From Vanessa cardui (lineage: Eukaryota > Arthropoda > Insecta > Lepidoptera > Nymphalidae), in NCBI RefSeq assembly GCF_905220365.1, contig NC_061131.1:12685318-12749317 (forward strand): a stretch of 64,000 nt of DNA, read 5' to 3'. Both the position numbers and the translations under genes were made by a program. This document shows, piece by piece, positions 34,141 through 45,743 of the stretch. Position 1 is the first letter of the stretch. Every line of letters starts with the position of its first letter. The notes beneath the pieces are model-generated. The model was given only the letters and a program-made list of their open reading frames with translations. It was not told where the DNA came from and made no database searches.

Positions 34141-35472
34141 TTTTCAACCGACTTCCAAAAGGAGGAGGTTATCAATTCGTCTGTATTTTTTTTTTTTAAT
34201 TTTTTTTTTATGTTTTTTACCTCATAACTTTTCACTGGGTGGACCGATTTTGATAATTTTTATATTTTAATAATTTTTTACCCACCCCGGCTTTGCACGG
34301 GTGCAATACTGATACTAAATATACTACAGAATTTGTTTATTTACGACATCACATCGCAAACTTCTAAAATTATCAGTGATTCTTTACTATATTGTTCATG
34401 TATTATATACACAAACCTTCCCCTTGAATCACACTATCTTTTAAAAAAAACCACATCAAAATCCGTTGCGTAGATTTAAAGATATAGGGACAGAGAAAGC
34501 GACTTTGTTTTTTACTGTGTAGTGATGGAACTCCTATACGGCTCGCAGTTAGGGTGCGATATGGGGCAGAATTTCTTACTATCTTTAATCAAATTTTGTG
34601 TATGTGATGTGATGTCATATGATGTACGAAATATAGTTGGTCTTTTTCAAAGATTTTTTGCTGAGTTCGATTACAGCTTTTTCGAGGGATCCTTGTAGTT
34701 AACGCCGCTTGACGTATTAAATCCGCATTTTCGAAAGTCTATTTTCGCTTTATTCGCAAGTTTCCTTTGAAATTGTCCTCGAAGTAGTTTCTGACTCATA
34801 TAAACGGAACGCTTAATCTATCCATATTAAAAAAAAATAGTTAGTCAACATCAGCTTCACTTAAAATCAAAAAATAAATAAAAAATTTAACAAAAAGAAA
34901 AACCGACTTCAAACAAAACACTATTTTAAAACAAATGAATATGCACGAAAAAGTAATAAAAATAATTGCGTATTCAACATATTTTTTAGAGTTTTCCTAA
35001 GTTAAATGAAATGAAAAATATTAGACTACTTAAAAGTCGATTAACGATTATATCATGTAGTTATAATTATTGTTATATTTGGAGTCGGTGTCAGCCAATA
35101 AAACCCTACATAACCCTACGTATATCTATCAAAAAACAATACGAGAGTACTTTAACAAATATGTTTTTTACAAATTACCTTTTACACAATAATATACTGG
35201 ATCAATCAAGGGTTCGTATCGCTTCTTTCTTTTGATTGTTGGGGCAAGGGCACCGCGGCTGACACCGGCTCCAAATATACCAATAACTATAACTACATTA
35301 TATAATCGTAAATCGACTTTTAAGTAGTCTAATATTTTCCATTTCATTTAACTTAGGAAGACTCTAAAAAATATGTTGAATACGCAATTATTTTTATTAC
35401 TTTTTCGTGCATATTCATTTGTTTTAAAATAGTGTTTTGTTTGAAGTCGGTTTTTCTTTTTGTTAAAATTTT
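34141..35472. mobile_element. composite repeat unit, copy 2
   Basis: Same start and end as 20491-22228, and high similarity throughout. About 400 bases between the T run and the Helitron-like part are missing. It contains the Helitron-like repeat (34273-34527) and the fold-back (34884-35470). Identity in the fold-back is nearly complete between copies. Confidence 0.7.
34884..35470. repeat. fold-back with 215-bp arms, copy 2
   Basis: Arms about 34884-35098 and 35257-35470, inverted relative to each other. The centre differs from copy 1 by small indels. Confidence 0.75.
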
Positions 35473-35474
35473 TA

Positions 35475-36260
35475 TTTATAATTTTTAAGCAATTATCAAG
35501 TAGAAAATTTAAAAAATAATGTTAGTGATAATTGTATTACATCTAATAATTTTTTAGTACAAATATCATGCTGACGTATATCTATAATGCCGTTAACTAT
35601 CTAAATTTAGAAAATAATAATAATAATAAAATTATAAGCTATAAGCAAAAAGTACGGTAAAAATGTAAATTTATGAGATTTATCGATGATAGGACCAGCA
35701 TATTATGTATGATTATTCCAAAACTAATCAAGATATCAATAAATCGCTTATAAATGTCGATAGATAGATATCAGATATTATATATACTACGGCAGTTATG
35801 CGTATGTATGTATTTTTTTCACCTATAGCACGCTAAGTCGCTAATGCTTCACGCTTAAGTCAATATTTTCTTGCACTTATGATAAAAAGCCACTATGTGA
35901 AGGATCGATGTGAATACACTCATCATAGCAACGTTTCGCACTCGAATCTTTTAGCTTTAGTATTGACAAAGGAGAGAATTTTGTATTTGACATTGTGGTA
36001 CGATTGTATATTTAAAGGGTCGCTGAAAAATGTTTCATGAGCACCAAGTCTAAGTGTACGAACAAGTGACTGAATAGCCTTAATAGAGGGGATGGAAAAT
36101 CACATATTGTACGGCCATTTTATTGAGGATTGTTTATCGGAAAAGTCTTTGCCTTGGTTAAGCATATGATGATTTTATATATCGTGATCTTTAAAAAAAA
36201 ATCATATACATACTTTTTTTACCATACACTTATGAATTGCAAATAAATGCGATTATAATG
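35475..36260. other. no recognised feature
   Basis: AT-rich; nothing supported. Confidence 0.4.
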
Positions 36261-36264
36261 TGTA

Positions 36265-37812
36265 TACTGATATTATAAATACACATGTAACTCTCGTCTG
36301 TATGTCTGTTGCTCTGTAACGGCAAAACTACTGAATTGAATTTGATGAAATTCCTTATGAAATGAAAATGAAAGAACCTTGAACTTTAAGGTATACGTTA
36401 CTGTTTATAATACTTTTTATGCTACTAACTAACTACCCTTAACCTTTAAGTACCGACGTGCGGTCTCACAGGCCCCAACAGGTATACGAATTGCTAGTTT
36501 ACCCCTTTCCCTGCACATTATCGAATCCAGCTTTTCAGTAGCTGCATGGTTAGCGCCTTCATTGATATTGGAACAGGGAATATTGTTGTAGCAGGCATAT
36601 TTGGTGAGTAATCACCTTTTGAAATTCCGACGCGGCCTCACAGGCCTCACGTCGGTACTAACGTAAGTTTTTCTATTAATTTATATTTTAAATAATATGT
36701 TATTTTTAAAGATATTATGAGCTATAGATACATCAGGGACTTCTGTCTATTAATGAAATAATTAAAAAAATAATGAATTAAAAAAAATACCCCCCAGGGT
36801 TTTTCCCTACTAACATAAGAATAAACTTTATTTGGTTTTTACAAAGGATTCAACGATCTGGTCTCATCTTCCGAAGAAGGGAAAAGCAGTCATTTTAACT
36901 TAATTAATGCTTCATAACGACAAAACAAACAGTAAAGACTGAATTTAAATTTTTTTATAATTCTATGAAAAGCGGTATAGATAAATAAATTGATACAGTA
37001 TACACATGCAGTCGCCGAGCAAGACGGTGGCCTATGTCAATTTTCACCGAATTTTAGATATTTGTTGCGTCAATTTTTGTCTTTTAAATAATATTAAAAC
37101 GGGAAAACATTTTGATAGAGATACATTTGTAAAAAAAGTCAACAATTAGTATTAGAGATTATAAAGCAAAGATTTTGTAGCCTAAGGTTGCACGTGAACG
37201 TAGAATGAGTTTGGCAAGACTACTTGAAGCTGTGGAAGTCAATAATTGTGTCTCCTCAGCTTCATATTTTCTTTCACATCAACCTAAATTCAAAAGAAAA
37301 TCGATCTATGCATACTATTCGTGTAATATATACGTTTGTTTGTAGTGCGCTAAACAAGTGTGACCTGACAGGGCTTAAAATTTAAGGAGAAGTTGGACTG
37401 TGGATGTTTTTTTATTCAGAAGGTTTATGACAATATATTATTTTTTATCTAAGAGGTATATTAGTCATAAGTTAGAAATGCTATTTTTTGCTATTCTGAA
37501 AGGAGTATTTTTTGTGTTTTGATTTTTTATATCGAATGGTCTAAATTTTTCCCGAAATTGAAGCCAAATAATATTATTGTGTTATAATTACATGTTTCAT
37601 AAAGTAGAATTTATTTCTATGGTTATTTTTGCGTAAAACCCTTTAGTTTTCAACATAATATAAGGAAAAATATTCAACTCATACTTTTGATATAAAAAAC
37701 TGATATTATATACGCGGCCTCTCAGGCCTCACGTCGGTACTAACGTTACAAAAAATGCACGTCGGTACTTAAAGGTTAAAAAGCGTGTTTAGCCGCGGGT
37801 AATAGCTAGTAT
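36265..37812 (+). mobile_element. Helitron-like element split by a piggyBac-type insertion
   Basis: 36265-36438 resembles the start of the element at 9033 (TATTATAAATACACATGTAA, GTCTGTTGCTCTGTAACGGC), and 37780-37812 its end (GCCGCGGGTAATAGCTAG). Removing the TTAA-flanked insert joins the two parts without gap. Confidence 0.5.
36443..37775. mobile_element. non-autonomous piggyBac-type element
   Basis: 1333 bp bounded by perfect 19-bp inverted ends CCTTTAAGTACCGACGTGC and flanked on both sides by TTAA (36439-36442 and 37776-37779), the target duplication of piggyBac transposases. Inside each end is a second motif: CCTCACGTCGGTACTAACGT at about 36647 and again at about 37726, with GCGGCCTC just before it. 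No transposase frame exists; the interior is AT-rich. Mobilisation would need an enzyme from elsewhere. Confidence 0.85.
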
Positions 37813-37946
37813 TTAATATTTAATCACCAATCTGATGCCTTCCTGACCCTAAAAATTTACATTGATTTGATTTGATTTTCTTATAGATAGTCATAAGGAA
37901 AATTTAAGCGTGAATGCGCTTATCGAATGTATAATTTTATAATTAA

Positions 37947-38100
37947 CTAGCTGTGCCCGCGACTTCGTGTACGTTAGTATTTATTAAAAAAGTAATTGCT
38001 GTCACCTGATTTACTCCTTATTACATCAACTATTTGCCAGTGAAAATCCCATCAAAATCGGTCCAGCTATTCTAAATAAATAATATATAAATTAAATATT
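37947..38100 (-). repeat. Helitron-like 3' end
   Basis: Plus strand AACTAGCTGTGCCCGCGACT is the reverse of a GC-rich end with CTAG. The body (ATCAAAATCGGTCCAGCTAT) is the usual neighbour. Only the 3' part is present. Confidence 0.5.
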
Positions 38101-38226
38101 CCGATAGCTAGTTGTCAAAATTTACTTTACTCGTATGCTTAAAGTAAACCAATAGAGTAAAATATATTACGATATCAAGGTTAAAATGGACAACCTTATT
38201 CTACCCGGTCGGGTATCCGGGACGGG

Positions 38227-38572
38227 TAGATTGTGATCACTAAATAGAGTAAAATCTACTCGCATAGAGCTGAGATGGCCCCGTGGTTAGAACGCGTGCA
38301 TCTTAACTGATGATTGTGAGTTCAAACCCAGCAAGCACCACTATATATATATGTGCTTAATTTGTGTTAATAATTCATCTCGTGCTCGGCGGTGAAGTAA
38401 AGCATCGTGAGGAAACCTGCATGTATCTAATATCATCGAAATTCTGCCACGTGTGTATTCCACCAACCCGTATTGGAACAGCGTGGCGGAATATGTTCCA
38501 AACCCTCTCCTTAATGGAGGCCTTATCTCAACAGTGGGAAATGTACAGACTGTTACTTTACTTTACTTTACT
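38227..38572 (+). repeat. SINE-A subfamily with 5' extension, copy 1
   Basis: Head, body and ACTTT tail are present from 38267. The 40 bases before the head (TAGATTGTGATCACTAAATA ... CTACTCGCATA) are also found before the copy at 49420. Both share private variants (GTGTTAATAA, GTGAAGTAAAGCATCG). Confidence 0.85.
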
Positions 38573-38991
38573 TATTCGCATACATTTAAAACCATTTATA
38601 ATTTTTCCCCAATGTCTTTAATTTGATAGTATCAGAACATTCGTAACAAAACATTATATTCTGTTGTTTGTGATAAATGGATTCTATACAACATAAGTAA
38701 TGCATGAATGAAGAATTGGATTCGTTCGAACATTATTTATTAAGTTATCGTGGAGTATTATATGTAGTCGAGATATTCCAGTGGTTAGACGTGAATCTTA
38801 TCTCCGTGAATGTACCACTATTTCAAGTGGTAGTGCCACGCTGTATACCTTCGGGTTACAGCCGAATGGGCCGGCACGCCCGGGGAAGTACCACTCTCTC
38901 ACTTAAAATCGGCGTAAAGTGGTAGTTATGCTACCGCGTTTCGTCCGGTAAGTGAGAGTTCCGGAGGCCCAATCCCCCTCCCCCCCAAAAC

Positions 38992-41900
38992 TTGATGGTT
39001 GTGCAGAATTTGGTTAAATTACCCCAGGAGGGTACCATCAGCGACAGCGGTGGAGAATCCCTCTCTGGGCATCCATGCTCAGGACATACACCACCTGAGC
39101 AGGGATGCCCAGGCTGCCCTCCGAATTCTGGGGGGGGCAATTTTGCGCTCGCCACTGTTCGGGGCAAGCGGAGCAGGCATCATAAGGCAACCCCTGCCAC
39201 CCTCGCTGTGGACTTCTGCAACATAAGGGGACTCAACTCCAACCTCAACGCCGTTCACTACCATCTGGAAACGGCGAAGCCGGCCTTGCTCTTTCTAACC
39301 GAGACCCAGATATCTTCTCCTGCCGATACGACTTTTCTCTCGTACCCCGGGTACAAATTGGAACATTCTTTTATACCACGAGCTGGGGTATGCGTTTACG
39401 TCAGAGATGATATCTGTTCTCGACGCCTCGGCAGCCTTGAAGGACAGGACCTATCGATTATCTGGCTGCGTGTAGACTGCGATGACCATCCGCGAATCTA
39501 TGCGTGCCTTTATAGGTCCCATAGCGGTAATGCCGAAACCGACCGACTGGTTGAGCACGTCCAAATGGCTACAGATTCCGTGCTTCAGCAGATTCCATCC
39601 GCAGAGATCATTATTCTGGGTGACTTTAATGCTCACCACGCAGAATGGCTCGGCTCACGCACCACCGATCATGCGGGTAGATCTGTTCTGGACTTCGCTC
39701 TAGCATATGATCTGACACAACTGGTCAACTCGCCAACGCGAATACCGGATGTGGAGGATCATACACCTTCCCTGTTGGACCTTCTGCTGACTTCACATCC
39801 GGATGGTTATCAGGTTATCGTCGATCCCCCTCTGGGCTCATCTGACCACTGTCTCGTCCGGAGTACAGTGCCGGTTGTGCGGTACTCACGGCCTCGCTTT
39901 GTTGGGTGCCGCCGAGTATGGCACTACAAGTCAGCGGATTGGGATGGGATGCGGTCTTTTTTTGCATCTTACCCATGGGGGCAGATTTGTTTCTCGCCGG
40001 ATGATCCGAACGCTGCTGCTGACTCTGTTGCCGATGTGGTGCTTCAGGGTATGGAACTATTCATTCCTTACTCTGCAGTACCCATCGGTGGCAAGTCCCA
40101 GCCTTGGTTTGGTCGCTTCTGCAAAACGGCATCACGCCGAAAGTGGGAACGCTATCAAACCTGGGCTAATGCATCTGCGTCTCGTGATGTAAATACCAGC
40201 GCATTTAAAAAGGAATACAACTCTGCCTCTAGGTCCCTCAAAAACGTGATTGCTAGGGCGAAGACGGAGTACATTGGCAGAATTGGCGAGAGGCTGGTGC
40301 GTCTCCCTTCAGGAACACGAGCGTTCTGGTCTCTCGCTAAGGCTGTCTTAGGGAATTTCTGTCAGCCATCTTTTCCATCTCTGCACAGAGACGGTGAGTC
40401 ATTGGCCCATACCGCGAAAGAGAAAGCTGATCTTTTAGGCTCTCTCTTCGCGTCGAACTCGACTCTGGATGACCAAGGAAAATCTCCACCAACAATTCCG
40501 CGATGTGATACCACGATGCCGGAGGTTAAATTCCGGCAAAGTGCAGTTCGTAAAGCACTTCTTTCCTTGGACATTCATAAGTCGAGCGGACCCGATGGTA
40601 TCCCTCCAATCGTGCTACGGACATGTGCTCCCGAGTTGGCACCGGTCTTAACGCGTCTTTTCCGGCAATCCTACACATTAGGCGTCGTCCCGAATTCCTG
40701 GAAGACAGCTTTGGTGCATCCGATCCCTAAAAAAGGCAACCGCTCAGACCCGTCCAATTATAGGCCTATAGCCATCACCTCCTTGCTCTCCAAGATAATA
40801 GAGTCCCTCATAAACTGCCAGCTCCTGCGGTATCTAGAGGAGAACCAGCTGATTAGCGACCGCCAGTACGGTTTCCGTCGGGGTCGGTCAGCCGGTGATC
40901 TTCTAGTTTACCTTACTCACAGGTGGGCTGAAGCAGTTGAGAGCAAGGGGGAGGCATTAGCAGCCAGCTTGGACATAGCGAAGGCCTTCGATCGTGTATG
41001 GCACAAAGCGCTTCTTTCGAAGCTTCCTTCCTATGGGCTTCCCGGGAAATTATGCAATTGGATTACCAGCTTTTTGGCAGATCGGAGCATCAAGGTCGTT
41101 GTCGACGGTGCATGCTCTGACTTAAAATTCGTCAATGCTGGTGTTCCACAAGGCTGCGTTCTATCACCCACTCTGTTTCTTCTGCATATCAATGATTTGT
41201 TGCAAATCGGGAACATTCATTGCTATGCAGACGACAGTACCGTTGACACCTTATACACCGGCCGCGCTAATATTTCTCGGGAAAACGTCGAAGAGAACCG
41301 GAACAAACTTGTGTCTGAAATCGAGTCTTCATTAAACAAAGTCTCGAATTGGGGCCGGCTAAATCTAGTCCATTTCAACCCCAAAAAGACGCAAGTTTGC
41401 GCGTTAACCGCTAAAAAAACACCATTTGTCGTATCTCCACGATTTGAGAACATTCCGATAGCCGCTACAGGTAGTATCGGAATACTTGGCGTTGATATTT
41501 CGAGCCTCGTTCAGTTCCGCGGTCAATTGGAAGGCAAAGCCAAATTGGCTTCAAAAAAGCTGGGCGTGCTCAGCAAGGCGAGACAGTACTTCACGTCGGC
41601 CAATCGCCTTCAACTTTACAAGGCGCAAATTCGGCCTCACATGGAGTACTGCTCTCACCTCTGGGCGGGTGCTCCCCAGTACCAGCTCCTTCCATTTGAC
41701 CGCATCCAACGTAGAGCGGCTCGAGTTATCGACGATCAAGCTCTTTCTGATCTCCTTGATCCTTTGGCTTTGCGTAGAGATGTCGGATCACTCTGCATCT
41801 TCTACCGAATGTTTCACGGGGAATGTTCCGAGGAATTGTTCGGATTAATCCCGGCTGCTGAATTTCACCTTCGGACATCTCGCCAAAATTCTAAGTTTCA

Positions 41901-42114
41901 CCCGCACCACCTTGATGTCCGAAAATCCACAACAGCGCGATTTCTCAGACATTTTCTGCCTCGCACAACCACTTTGTGGAACCAGCTTTCGCCGGCGGTT
42001 TTTCCGAACCGATACGACATGGGAACCTTTAAGAAAAGAGCCTACTCCTTTTTGAAAGGCCGGCAACGCACCTGCAAGTCCCCTGGTGTTGCAGGTGTCC
42101 ATGGGCGGTGGTAG
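38992..42114 (+). CDS. LINE endonuclease-reverse transcriptase
   Basis: One uninterrupted frame of 1040 residues; the first ATG is at 38995. Residues 1-75 are rich in Gly, Pro and Cys. The AP-type endonuclease spans about 75-300: FCNIRGLNSN, LTETQ (Glu104), ILGDFNAHH (Asp211, Asn213) and SSDHCLV (Asp285, His286). The reverse transcriptase spans about 530-800: NYRPIAITSLLSKIIE, RQYGFRRGRSAGD, motif A SLDIAKAFDRVWH (Asp661), motif B AGVPQGCVLSPTLFLLHIND, motif C CYADDST (Asp747, Asp748). A C-terminal segment IQRRAARVIDD follows. All catalytic residues are in place, so the protein may be active. It would nick DNA and copy LINE RNA there. No separate ORF1 is seen. I recall this protein type from butterfly CR1-Zenon elements; the clade needs a tree. 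Confidence 0.9.
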   Translation: MMVVQNLVKLPQEGTISDSGGESLSGHPCSGHTPPEQGCPGCPPNSGGGNFALATVRGKRSRHHKATPATLAVDFCNIRGLNSNLNAVHYHLETAKPALLFLTETQISSPADTTFLSYPGYKLEHSFIPRAGVCVYVRDDICSRRLGSLEGQDLSIIWLRVDCDDHPRIYACLYRSHSGNAETDRLVEHVQMATDSVLQQIPSAEIIILGDFNAHHAEWLGSRTTDHAGRSVLDFALAYDLTQLVNSPTRIPDVEDHTPSLLDLLLTSHPDGYQVIVDPPLGSSDHCLVRSTVPVVRYSRPRFVGCRRVWHYKSADWDGMRSFFASYPWGQICFSPDDPNAAADSVADVVLQGMELFIPYSAVPIGGKSQPWFGRFCKTASRRKWERYQTWANASASRDVNTSAFKKEYNSASRSLKNVIARAKTEYIGRIGERLVRLPSGTRAFWSLAKAVLGNFCQPSFPSLHRDGESLAHTAKEKADLLGSLFASNSTLDDQGKSPPTIPRCDTTMPEVKFRQSAVRKALLSLDIHKSSGPDGIPPIVLRTCAPELAPVLTRLFRQSYTLGVVPNSWKTALVHPIPKKGNRSDPSNYRPIAITSLLSKIIESLINCQLLRYLEENQLISDRQYGFRRGRSAGDLLVYLTHRWAEAVESKGEALAASLDIAKAFDRVWHKALLSKLPSYGLPGKLCNWITSFLADRSIKVVVDGACSDLKFVNAGVPQGCVLSPTLFLLHINDLLQIGNIHCYADDSTVDTLYTGRANISRENVEENRNKLVSEIESSLNKVSNWGRLNLVHFNPKKTQVCALTAKKTPFVVSPRFENIPIAATGSIGILGVDISSLVQFRGQLEGKAKLASKKLGVLSKARQYFTSANRLQLYKAQIRPHMEYCSHLWAGAPQYQLLPFDRIQRRAARVIDDQALSDLLDPLALRRDVGSLCIFYRMFHGECSEELFGLIPAAEFHLRTSRQNSKFHPHHLDVRKSTTARFLRHFLPRTTTLWNQLSPAVFPNRYDMGTFKKRAYSFLKGRQRTCKSPGVAGVHGRW

Positions 42115-42158
42115 TCACTTTCCATCAGGTGAGCCTCCTGCTCGTTTGCCTCCTATGC

Positions 42159-42161
<3 letters not shown>

Positions 42162-42191
<30 letters not shown>
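42162..42191 (+). repeat. LINE poly(A) tail
   Basis: Thirty consecutive A directly after the LINE 3' end. A long pure tail fits a recent insertion. Confidence 0.9.
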
Positions 42192-42193
<2 letters not shown>

Positions 42194-42284
42194 ATGTTAT
42201 TGTATCAAAGCCGGCCAGTACTATTGAGTACAAAGTCCTGTTCGAAATGGAAATCGTGGAGAAACCTACCCATATCAGATGAAA

Positions 42285-42492
42285 TGACACATAGTATAAA
42301 ACAAAGTCGCTTACCGCTGTCTGTCCCTATGTATACTTAGATTGTTAAAATTACATAACAGATTTTGATGCGATTTTTTTTATTAGATAGAGTGCTTCGA
42401 GTGGAAGGTTTTTGGATATAATACATGGTCAATAAAGTAAAGAAGCAAGAAAAAATCTGTAGTATATTTCGTATCAGTATTGTACACGCTTT
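42285..42492 (+). repeat. Helitron-like repeat H
   Basis: CACATAGTATAAAACAAAGT, CAGATTTTGATGCGA and TTCGTATCAGTATTGTAC; the terminal hairpin is lost. Confidence 0.6.
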
Positions 42493-42739
42493 CTTTATTC
42501 GTTTGATATATCTATCCAACGAATTTCAAAAACTCCCCAAAATATTTATTTTTATAAATATGGATTCATATGCCTAACCGGATGGTTAGGTTAGTCACTC
42601 CATCTGATGGTAAGTGGAAATGGAATCCAAACGCGAAAAAGACTAGTACGCTCAGCAAGAATGAGCTGCACTAGTCACCCAGTTCACGCCTCGTTTGAAA
42701 GCACCCAGGTTATAAGAGGAGGGGAACACGTGTGCTGGT

Positions 42740-43800
42740 AAAGAGTTTCATTTTTTGGCGGTGCGACAAAGAAAAGAGTTGCCAAATTTCTTTGTGCGCA
42801 TTGGGATAGATGTCACAGTTAGGCGGTGACATCGCGAGCCAGCACGCGTGGATCTGTGAAGGAAAGGGGAACCAGGAATTAGAGAGAATAATTCCTCAGA
42901 GCACTCGCCGTGATACAGTCGATAGAAAACGCTCAGCGCCGCGATTTCTCGGTGCAAGCGTTAAGGTTTGGGGGTGTTTGTGACCTTTCATGCGTTTTCT
43001 TGGCATTTAACTCGACAAGATTATCAGAACCCCATTTGGCAATGAGTTCTAGCGTCCTGTCGAGTCAACAACAAGTTCCCTCCGCTTCTCTTCAGTTTCG
43101 GCTCGCCCGGCTCTTGCGCGTCCGTGGTAACCGCCATGCTCTGTACTATCATCTGCATAGCAATGTATGTTCCCAAGGGTTAGTATATCATTGATGTGCA
43201 GAAGAAAGAGTGTGGGGGAAAGCACAGAACCCTGGGGAACCCCAGCATTCACTGCATGGAATTTTGAAGCGCAACCGTCGACTAAAACGCGAAGTTTACG
43301 ATTGTGCAGGAAGCTGGCAATCCAGGTACAGAGCTGAGCTGACAGACCATATGCCGATATGAAGCTTGGTTAGGAGAAAACTTTAAAGATATCGAGGCTG
43401 ACAGCCAACGACTCTCCACGCTTGTTGTCCACTCACCCCAGAGGTGTGTTACGTTCGCTAGAAGATCACCAGTGGAGTGTTTTGGTCGAAACCCGTACTG
43501 ACGGTCATTACTTAAACTGTGATCCTCTAGGTAACGGATCAGTTGGTTGTTTATAATTCGTTCCATTACGTTGCAAAATCTCAATATTTTGTTAAAGCTA
43601 TTGACCGATAATTTGCCGGGTCAGACCGGTCCCCTTTTTTTGGAACCGGTTGCACATTAGCTTCCCTCCAGGCCTCCGGCACACATCCCGGAGAAAGCGA
43701 CATATAGAACAGGCGCGTTAACACTGGAGACAGTTCCGATGCACATTTCTTCAACACTAAAGCAGGTATTCCGTCAGGACCGCTAGCTTTCCGTTCGTCG
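42740..43800 (-). pseudogene. decayed relative of the 38.9-kb LINE
   Basis: On the minus strand: GPDGIP-like start near 43785, then ITNQLIRYLEDHSLSN-like text (INNQLIRYLEDHSLSNDRQY) with GFRPKHSTGD, then NAGVPQGSVLSPTLFLLHIN and IHCYADDST, then LSVFYRLYHGECSEELF at 42900 and a C-terminal remnant. Motif A is destroyed by indels (about 43380). Several frames are needed to read it, so it is dead. It lies 0.55 kb from the intact LINE, in opposite orientation, and belongs to a related but distinct family. Confidence 0.8.
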
Positions 43801-44125
43801 AAATTTGTTTAATCAAATTAAAATATTTTTTTTTTCTATATAAAGCAATTGTTCATATCTCAATCATTTATAGATTTTTTTTATTCTATTAGGTATTTTA
43901 TTAATCAGAAGACAAAATAAAAAATATTATTATATCATACTTATGTTTTGAATCACTATTAATAATAATAATAGCGATTGAAGTTAATTAAAAGAGACAG
44001 TATCACAAACACGTATCGTTGTATGAACAGTATATTTTTATTTAAAAAATATAATTTCAAATGAAAATCGTAATCACTTCTAAGATTTGTATGGTTTTTG
44101 TGTATGAACGTTTGAAGATACCATT
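43801..44125. other. no recognised feature
   Basis: Very AT-rich; nothing supported. Confidence 0.4.
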
Positions 44126-44129
44126 CACC

Positions 44130-44318
44130 ACCACATATTCTACCAAGAACTAATATTTTACATTGTAGTGTTCCGATTTGAATACTGAGAAAGCCTTTGT
44201 AACTACAGACACAAGGTACAATATCTCAGTTCTTAAGATTAGTAGCGCATTGGTTATGTAAGAAAGAGTCAACATAACCTAGGAAGTCTATGAGCAGTGG
44301 TTACTTTCTATACTTTGG
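44130..44318 (+). repeat. repeat C, diverged
   Basis: CACCACCACATATTCTACCA, GTTCCGATTTGAATACTG and ACAATATCTCAGTTCTTAAG keep the family order. Confidence 0.6.
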
Positions 44319-44345
44319 CGAGGTGTGTACTTCGTACATTAGTGA

Positions 44346-44585
44346 AGTCTGAAAATCCACAACAACACGATTTTAAAGATATCTTTTAACTCGCACAACC
44401 ACTGTAGAACCAGCTTTAACCGGCGGTTTTTCCGAATCGATACGATTTGGGAACCTTCAAAAAAAGAGCGTACTCCTTCCTTAAAGGCCGGCAATGCACC
44501 TGCAAGCCCCCCAGTATTGCAGATGTCCATGGGCGGTCGTGATCACTTTCCATCAAGTGAGCCTCCTGTTCGGTTGCCCCCTATA
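44346..44585 (+). pseudogene. 3' fragment of the 38.9-kb LINE family
   Basis: Matches 41918-42160 of the intact LINE with about 85-90 percent identity by eye, including GGCGGTTTTTCCGAA, AAAGGCCGGCAATGCACCTG and the CTTTCCATCAAGTGAGCCTC tail. It keeps the last 60 codons and the 3' region but has indels. No poly(A) remains. Confidence 0.85.
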
Positions 44586-45027
44586 ACCTACAAAAGAAAA
44601 ACACAATGGAAACTGTATTGTTAAAAGATTGCGTTCCCAGGTGTATTAAAAAAAACATACATAGTTTATATCGATGACGTCACGGGTTCGGCGACTCGTT
44701 GTAAAATATTTACAACCTAAGCCTATAACTGACGTGTTAGTTATTGCAGCGAAATCCTCTTCGATATCAAAGTATCGATTCATTGCATCGCATGTCTTTT
44801 GTTCTCGTTGAAATGAAATGAGTTTTGTACGATTCGTAATTCCAACACGCTTTGAGTTAAATTGAGTATCGATTTATATTGTTTTTAAAATAAACCGAGA
44901 CTTAGATACACTGTATTTACTATTCTAGTACATTCCTTAGATTGAGACATCTATCGATATTAAAATTTCATGTTATGTCTCTTAAAATATTGTTATATTA
45001 TATTAATACTAAAATATAATATAATAT

Positions 45028-45190
45028 TAAAATATTGAAAAAGAGTAACTACTGACTTGCCGGCTCTTCTCGATGGAGTCTACTTTCCGAACCGGTGATA
45101 GCTTCAATTTACTTAAATGACGATTCAAAAGTGCTTGTAAACTACATAGCCTACTATATATATGAATAAAATATATTTTGATATTGAGTT
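45028..45190 (+). repeat. interspersed 3'-tail repeat D
   Basis: TATTGAAAAAGAGTAACTAC, TCTACTTTCCGAACCGGTGA, AAAAGTGCTTGTAAACTACA and AATAAAATATATTTTGAT. Confidence 0.7.
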
Positions 45191-45194
45191 TTTT

Positions 45195-45740
45195 GGTAAC
45201 ATAATTTTTATCTACTAAGCCAAGAAAAACAAGATATTTTTTAATAACAACAATGCAGGCATTGTAATTACTATTTATATAAAGATATTCGATAAACACA
45301 GGTACAAATAAAATCGATACAGCCATAAAAATAACAAAGAATAATATCGATAAATAAAATCGAAACGGTTACATTAGGTTTCAATAACATTAAAAATTAT
45401 TCGTATCGGTATAGAGTGGTATTATTTGCGCATACAAATTTGCGGTGTATGGTCGACGACCGCGTCATTTGCCTGTAGGTGTCCCTTTACGCAGGGGCAT
45501 ATTTACGCTCGGCGGGTAGTGATTGTGGTCTCACTAATGTACAGGTGGTCAAAAACCACAGCTTCGATTTACAACTACTAATTAGAGTTTATACGCAGTA
45601 ACAGTCAATTTAATATCGGGGACACTGTTTTAGTTTTAATCTATTTCGAACGGTATGTAATGGCGTTTTATGTATGGATAACATTTTAATTACGCTAAGC
45701 GTACATACATTTGAAATAAAATGTTTGTTTTAAAATATAT
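45195..45740. other. no recognised feature
   Basis: No gene or repeat recognised. A GC-richer patch at 45430-45550 has no second copy here. Confidence 0.35.
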
Positions 45741-45743
45741 TTG

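Larger units (their letters stand above)
38800..42191 (+). mobile_element. intact LINE (Jockey/CR1-Zenon-like)
   Basis: A GC-rich 5' region (about 38800-38991) precedes one long frame (38992-42114), a short 3' region (CTTTCCATCAGGTGAGCCTC) and a 30-base poly(A) at 42162-42191. The base composition is clearly higher in GC than the neighbourhood. I could not find the target duplication, so the 5' end is approximate. 3' tails of the same family lie at 12740, 44346 and (minus) 51623. Confidence 0.85.

Noticed and set aside
38200..38232. CTACCCGG...CGGGTAG hairpin as a regulatory site
   Set aside because: Imperfect pairing, single occurrence, no nearby gene.
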